Origin: Sphingosinicellaceae bacterium
GTDB taxonomy: Bacteria > Pseudomonadota > Alphaproteobacteria > Sphingomonadales > Sphingomonadaceae
Direction: 5' to 3'
DNA: 64,000 nucleotides
NCBI GenBank assembly: GCA_019285715.1
Contig: CP079108.1
Location: forward strand, 3,735,001-3,799,000
Shown here: positions 59,732 through 64,000 of the stretch, piece after piece
How the letters are laid out: every line of letters starts with the position of its first letter
How positions within the stretch are numbered: position 1 is the stretch's first letter
Notes under the pieces: model-generated
Databases searched by the model: none
Told to the model about the DNA's origin: nothing
The model's input: only the letters and a program-made list of their open reading frames with translations
Translations under genes and position numbers: made by a program

Positions 59732-60781
59732 TCAGACGCGGAACAGGCCGCGCTTGCCGAACAGCGGTGCACGCTCGGCAATCTGGCTAGGGAGGGTGTG
59801 GTAACGGCCGATGCGCGTGACCTCGGCCTCGGAGCCGAACACGAGGGGCACGCGCTGGTGCAGTTCGCTCGCTGCGATATCAAGCATCGGCTCGATACAG
59901 TCGGTGGCGCAACCGCCGGCCTGCTCGACCAGCATCGCGATCGGGTGAGCCTCGTAGACCAGCCGCAACCGGCCCTTGGCATAGCCGCGGCGGCGATCGG
60001 CAGGGTACAGGAAGACCCCGCCGCGGATCAGGATGCGGTAGGTGTCGGCTACCAGCGAGGCGAGCCAACGCATGTTGAATTCGCGCTCGCGCGGGCCGTG
60101 GCCGCCCTTGATGCAGTCGTCGAAGTACAGCCGCACCGGCTCGTTCCAGTGGCGGTAGTTCGCGGCGTTGATCGCGAACTCGGGCGTCCGACGCGGGATC
60201 GCGACTGGATCGACCGCGAGCCGGAACTGCCGCTCCGCCGCGGAATGCACGAAGATCTGCGTGCCCGCGCCGAGCGTCAGCACGAGGCAGAGCTGCGGGC
60301 CGTAGATCAGAAACCCCGCCGCCAGCTGGTCGCGGCCCGGCCGCAGGAAACTGGCGAGCGGATCGGCCTCGGCTGCGCCGACGCACTCGCGGATCGAAAA
60401 GATCGTGCCGATCGAACTGTTGGTATCGATGTTCGACGACCCGTCGAGTGGATCGATCGCCACCGCCAACGGTCGCGCGGGGTCGATCAGGACGGGCTGG
60501 TGGAGCTCCTCCGAGGCGTAGACCGCGACCGGCGCGTCGACGAGCGCGGCCATGAACCGGTCGTCCGCCAACAGGTCGAGCCCGCGCTGCTCATCACCAT
60601 CGGCGTTCGAGCCGCCGTTCTTTTCGGAGAATGCGGCACCGAGCGAGCCTTCGGCGATCATCGCGGCGAGCGCGATGCCGGTATCGGCAAGGATCTGAAC
60701 CGTCGCCGCCACCTCGGCGGCAAGCCGCGCGTCGCTCGCGGCATGGCGCTGCAGAAACACGTCGAGGCCGATACCGATCAT
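59732..60781 (-). CDS. cbbF: Class I fructose-1,6-bisphosphatase
   Basis: A 349-residue class I FBPase, probably also acting on sedoheptulose-1,7-bisphosphate. The metal site [12 protein letters not shown] and the substrate loop [16 protein letters not shown] are clear; [32 protein letters not shown] (given here by [12 protein letters not shown] and AMLVEQAGG) is the C-terminal signature. It is the first gene of the cbb operon; the ATG has GGGGAG upstream and lies 119 bases from the divergent cbbR. Confidence 0.96.
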   Translation of the reverse strand: MIGIGLDVFLQRHAASDARLAAEVAATVQILADTGIALAAMIAEGSLGAAFSEKNGGSNADGDEQRGLDLLADDRFMAALVDAPVAVYASEELHQPVLIDPARPLAVAIDPLDGSSNIDTNSSIGTIFSIRECVGAAEADPLASFLRPGRDQLAAGFLIYGPQLCLVLTLGAGTQIFVHSAAERQFRLAVDPVAIPRRTPEFAINAANYRHWNEPVRLYFDDCIKGGHGPREREFNMRWLASLVADTYRILIRGGVFLYPADRRRGYAKGRLRLVYEAHPIAMLVEQAGGCATDCIEPMLDIAASELHQRVPLVFGSEAEVTRIGRYHTLPSQIAERAPLFGKRGLFRV

Positions 60782-60900
60782 GCGCTCCCCGTCTGGCGCG
60801 CCTTGATGGCGCCGCTCGTGACCTCAGGAACCACCCCACCCGATACTCAGTAAAGTTTGTAATATTTACAGATGCACTCAGAAAAACTTACTCTGTATGG
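60782..60900. promoter_or_regulatory. cbbF-cbbR divergent control region with LysR-type dyads
   Basis: The 119-base gap has an AT-rich core. GTAAA (60850-60854) and TTTAC (60865-60869) form a dyad with 10 bases between. A second weaker pair, CAGA (60879-60882) and TCTG (60892-60895), is next to the cbbR start. GTAAAGTTT (60850-60858) is also mirrored by AAACTTAC (60884-60891). This is the expected place for CbbR binding. Confidence 0.65.
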
Positions 60901-61827
60901 ATGCGTAAACTCACCCTTCGCCAGTTGAGAACCGTCCTGGCGGCGAACAGGCTGGGAAAGATCAATCTGGCGGCGCGCGAACTCGGCCTGACTCCGCCCG
61001 CCGTAACGCTGCAGCTCCAGCAAGTGGAAATCGCGGCAGGCACCGCATTGTTCGACCGCACCAGCGACGGTTTGCGCGCCACCGACGCGGGCCGCGCCGT
61101 CGTTGCTGTCGCGCAGGCTATCGAGTTCCAGCTCGAGCAGCTGGCCGACGACCTCGCCGCGATCCGCGGCGTCGGGCGCGGCACGTTGAGGCTGGGGGCA
61201 GTCTCTACCGCCAAGTATTTCGTGCCCCAATTGATGGCGGCGTTCCTTGTCGAGCATCCGGGGATCGATCTGAGGCTGTCGATCGGCAACCGCGCCGATA
61301 CCATCGCCGCGCTGGAGCAACAGACGATCGATATCGCGCTGATGGGCCGGCCGCCGCACCAGCCGCCGGTCAACACCTTCCTCATCGGGGAGCATCCGAT
61401 GGTCGTCATCGCGCCGCCCGGGCACGCGCTGGTCGGTGTGCGCCACATCGCGCGCTCGGTCATCGCGGGGCATCCGCTGCTCGTCCGGGAGTCCGGGTCG
61501 GGGACGCGCCGCTCGCTCGAACTCTTCCTCGGCGAGACGCCGGGCCAGACGCCGTTGCGCAGTACCGAATTCGCATCGAACGAGACCATCAAGCAGGCGG
61601 TGATGGCCGGCCTTGGGCTCGCATTGATCTCGGCGCACACGATTGCGCTCGAGGCCGAACTCGGCCGGATCGCAATCCTCGATGTCGTCGGGACGCCGGT
61701 GCGCCGGCAATGGTTTGCGGTCACCCGCGCAGACCGCACCCTGTCGCCGACGATGGCTGCCTTCAACGGTTTCATCCGGCTGCGCGCCCGCGAATTCCTG
61801 CCGGTCCTGAAGCCGCCACCGTCGTGA
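60901..61827 (+). CDS. cbbR: CbbR, LysR-family regulator of the Calvin-cycle operon
   Basis: A 308-residue LysR regulator divergent from cbbF. The helix-turn-helix spans residues 4-60 (LTLRQLRTVLAANRLGKINL, LTPPAVTLQLQQVE), and the effector domain (GTLRLGAVSTAKYFVPQLM, VMAGLGLALISAHT) is the usual CbbR type, which in relatives senses RuBP or other cycle metabolites. ATG 60901 is the only start that gives the normal LysR N-terminus. Confidence 0.95.
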   Translation: MRKLTLRQLRTVLAANRLGKINLAARELGLTPPAVTLQLQQVEIAAGTALFDRTSDGLRATDAGRAVVAVAQAIEFQLEQLADDLAAIRGVGRGTLRLGAVSTAKYFVPQLMAAFLVEHPGIDLRLSIGNRADTIAALEQQTIDIALMGRPPHQPPVNTFLIGEHPMVVIAPPGHALVGVRHIARSVIAGHPLLVRESGSGTRRSLELFLGETPGQTPLRSTEFASNETIKQAVMAGLGLALISAHTIALEAELGRIAILDVVGTPVRRQWFAVTRADRTLSPTMAAFNGFIRLRAREFLPVLKPPPS

Positions 61828-62011
61828 GTCCCTGTTCGCCGTGTATCGGTACGGTGAGAGGCTGCGAGCCTGTCGCGCCGGCATCACCAGGCTGCTGCGC
61901 TCCCGTGATGGAGAGCAAACTCCCGGGCGCCTGCTGGTGATGGACTCGACCCTGCCGATTTGCGCTCGCGTCGATCCGCCCCTAGCAACGTAAACGACGG
62001 CGGGAGATCGA

Positions 62012-63385
62012 ATGGACAAGCGCGGAACGCGGCTATCGTCGTGTCTTGCAGCCGCGGCTGCCCTTTGCCTGCTCGGCACCGCCGCGAGCGCCCGCGACTG
62101 GGTCGTTCGGCCGGAATGGGTCCGGGCGCACGAGAGCTTCCTCGCCAGCGACGCCCTGCAGGGCCGGGGCAGCGCGACCCGCGACGAGGCCATCGCCGCC
62201 GCCTATGTCGCGTCGCAATTCGAGGGCTTCGGATTGGCCAAGGCCCCGGGAATGACAAGCTTCGACCAGAGCGTGCGTCTCATCCGGCCGCGGCTCGACG
62301 GCCACGCGCAGCTTAACGCGGGCGGCACGCCGCTGGCATCGCTATCGCTGCTGCGGACCTCGGGCGAGGTGCGTGGCACCCTCGGCGTGCTGGCGTCGGT
62401 GGACGCGGCGCAGATGCCGAGCCAGCCCGTGATCGTCGTCACCGATCGAAAGGTCTCGATGGACGCCGTCTACGAGGCTGCCGCCGCGCGGAAGGTCAAG
62501 CTGTTGATCGTGCACGAGACCGATGCGCCGCGGAAATCCTATGCTGCCCGCGGCAATGCCCCGCGCCTCGCGACCTATTTCGAGGGTGGCACACTGCCGG
62601 AAAGCATGGCCGTCGCGACCTTGTCCGACGCCGACATCGACCGACTCGCAACCAGAGCGGGGGCCGCGGTCACCCTTACCCTGCCGCCGATCATCCGCGA
62701 GCTCGCCTTCACGACCAACGCCATCGGCTATCTGCCCGGCACCGACCCGAAGGCGGGCGTGCTGCTGATCACCGCGCATCTCGATCACCTGGGGATCGTC
62801 AACGGCGTCGTGATGCCGGGGGCCAACGACGATGCTTCGGGGACGACCGCGGTGCTCGAACTGGCGCACGCCCTCGCCGGGGGCCAGCGCCTGCGCCGCG
62901 GCATCCTGTTCGTCTGCTATGGCAGCGAGGAGATCGGCGGCTTCGGCTCGCGCTATTTCGGTGCGCATCCGCCGGTGCCGCTGAGCGATATCGTCGCCAA
63001 CCTCGAGATCGAGATGATCGGCGCGCAGGACCCCAAGCTGCCGCCCGGCACGATGATGATGACCGGCTACGAGCGTTCGGATTTCGGCCCGGCGCTACGC
63101 AAGCACGGCGCGCTGATCACCTCCGATCCCTATCCCGATCAGCATTTCTTCGAGCGCTCGGACAATTACTCGCTCGCGCTGGAGGGCGTCGTCGCGCACA
63201 CGGTTTCGGGCTGGGCGGTAACGCCGACCTATCACCAGCCGACCGATACGCTCGGCAACCTCGACATCGCTTTCATGACCCGCGCGATCCAGTCGCTGAT
63301 CGTCCCGCTGCGCCGGCTCGCGAGCGGCGACTTCAAGCCGGCATGGGCTCCCGGCGGACGCCCGGCGCCGGAACCGACGCGCTGA
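62012..63385 (+). CDS. Secreted M28-family metallopeptidase
   Basis: A 457-residue zinc peptidase with a signal peptide (LSSCLAAAAALCLLGTAASA; possible lipobox-like SSC is too early to trust). A PA-like insert lies at about 90-200. The M28 core has TAHLDHLG (His and Asp), GANDDASGT (bridging Asp), YGSEEIGGFGS (Glu-Glu) and LEIEMIG; a final His is in TYHQPTDT. These are a full set of zinc ligands, so it should be an active aminopeptidase or carboxypeptidase in the envelope. ATG 62012 has GGGAG upstream. It is monocistronic, between cbbR and a TonB receptor. Confidence 0.92.
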   Translation: MDKRGTRLSSCLAAAAALCLLGTAASARDWVVRPEWVRAHESFLASDALQGRGSATRDEAIAAAYVASQFEGFGLAKAPGMTSFDQSVRLIRPRLDGHAQLNAGGTPLASLSLLRTSGEVRGTLGVLASVDAAQMPSQPVIVVTDRKVSMDAVYEAAAARKVKLLIVHETDAPRKSYAARGNAPRLATYFEGGTLPESMAVATLSDADIDRLATRAGAAVTLTLPPIIRELAFTTNAIGYLPGTDPKAGVLLITAHLDHLGIVNGVVMPGANDDASGTTAVLELAHALAGGQRLRRGILFVCYGSEEIGGFGSRYFGAHPPVPLSDIVANLEIEMIGAQDPKLPPGTMMMTGYERSDFGPALRKHGALITSDPYPDQHFFERSDNYSLALEGVVAHTVSGWAVTPTYHQPTDTLGNLDIAFMTRAIQSLIVPLRRLASGDFKPAWAPGGRPAPEPTR

Positions 63386-63553
63386 CCGAAAGGATCACGA
63401 TCAGGGATCGCACCCGCTTCACGGGGCCCGCAGTTCCCGGCCCGTAGTGGACGAAATCGAGGTCGGGCCGGCCATCGCGCCGGGTATCCGACGCTCCTCG
63501 AGGATATCGGCCAGCCCGGCTACTTCGAAAGCTGAGCAGCCGGGCGGCCCGGA

Positions 63554-64000
63554 TCAGAACCGCACAGTCCCCTGCAGCGCGATCTCGCGGGGGCGCCCAT
63601 CGGCAACGGCAATCTGGCCCGGGGGCGAGAAGGTCTTGTCCGAACTGCCGACGCCGTAGCGCTTGTTGGTCAGGTTGCGCCCGATCAGGCCGAGCTCCCA
63701 GCTGTCGTCCTCGCGGTGCAGGCGCAGGGCGGCGTTGATCAGTACGAACCCCTTTTGATAGCCGACCGGGTTCTCGTTCTCCTGCATCCAGTAGCCGGTG
63801 GTGTAGCGCGCGTCGCCGGAGAGGCCGAGCTTGAGCGTGTTGGTCAGGGTGGCGTCGTAGGTAACGCCGCCGCTGACGTTCCACGCCGGGGCGCGGACGA
63901 GCGCAGTGCCGGACAGGTCCTGGACGCCGCCGACGCAACCCTCGGCCTCGGTTTCGCCGCCGTAGCAGGGCGCGCCGAGGAAGTTCAGGTACTTCGCCTT
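63554..64000 (-). CDS. TonB-dependent receptor, C-terminal fragment
   Basis: The last 148 codons of a gene that enters from the right edge. The frame shows a Cys pair (APCYGGETEAEGC), barrel strands (WNVSGGVTYDATL, LGLSGDARYTTGYW, FVLINAALRLHREDDSWELG, then LIGRNLTNKRYGVG) and the terminal strand GRPREIALQGTVRF ending in phenylalanine. NLTNKRY is the standard near-terminal signature of sphingomonad TonB receptors. The plug domain, and so any hint of substrate, lies outside the window. Confidence 0.9.
   Translation of the reverse strand, partial: KAKYLNFLGAPCYGGETEAEGCVGGVQDLSGTALVRAPAWNVSGGVTYDATLTNTLKLGLSGDARYTTGYWMQENENPVGYQKGFVLINAALRLHREDDSWELGLIGRNLTNKRYGVGSSDKTFSPPGQIAVADGRPREIALQGTVRF

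Overview
The window is GC-rich (about two thirds G+C by eye) and densely coded, with many start/stop overlaps of the ATGA type. Gene families and order (mrp-hflK-hflC-degP, several TonB-dependent receptors, red-type form IC RuBisCO with CbbX, XoxF-type dehydrogenase) point to an alphaproteobacterium, most likely a sphingomonad-like lineage able to fix CO2. The order-level placement is inference. No rRNA, tRNA, CRISPR array, insertion sequence or phage gene was seen.

Layout: 1-9000 is housekeeping: the start of an Mrp-like gene, hflK-hflC-degP, a small secreted protein, a HerA-like ATPase and mutS. 9000-15000 holds a malic enzyme, two alpha/beta hydrolases, a Tat-exported family-43-like glycosidase and a small secreted protein. 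15000-27200 is an organosulfur region: a GlxA/AraC regulator; an operon of aldolase, 2-hydroxyacid dehydrogenase, SfnB/DszC-like flavoenzyme and binding lipoprotein; an NtaA/DszA-type monooxygenase; a LysR regulator next to a perfect palindrome; and an operon of ABC permease, ABC ATPase, a cysteine-dioxygenase/triple-rhodanese fusion and an SsuD-like monooxygenase. 27400-29600 is a TonB receptor.

29700-49400 is an alcohol/methanol oxidation island. ExaC-like aldehyde dehydrogenase plus DUF779, then a FIST sensor, PAS hybrid kinase and LuxR-type regulator resemble the ethanol-oxidation regulators of Pseudomonas (NosP/NahK/ErbR). A porin follows. On the minus strand lies xoxF-xoxG-xoxJ, a small Cys protein, a second cytochrome c and a beta-propeller protein. 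Upstream in the same direction are an envelope protein, a TonB receptor and an OmpR/histidine-kinase pair. The dehydrogenase has the D-Y-D pair typical of lanthanide-dependent enzymes, so this block may combine lanthanide uptake, sensing and use.

49400-51600 is phosphate uptake: a Nudix domain fused in frame to a DUF47/PhoU-like domain, followed by pitA. 51577-61827 is a complete-looking Calvin-cycle operon, cbbF-P-T-A-L-S-X-E-Y on the minus strand, with divergent cbbR. 62000-64000 has an M28 peptidase and the end of another TonB receptor.

Together the window suggests a cell that oxidises methanol or other alcohols in the periplasm, passes electrons to cytochrome c, can assimilate the resulting CO2 through RuBisCO, and scavenges organic sulfur and phosphate. 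That reading is inference from gene content.
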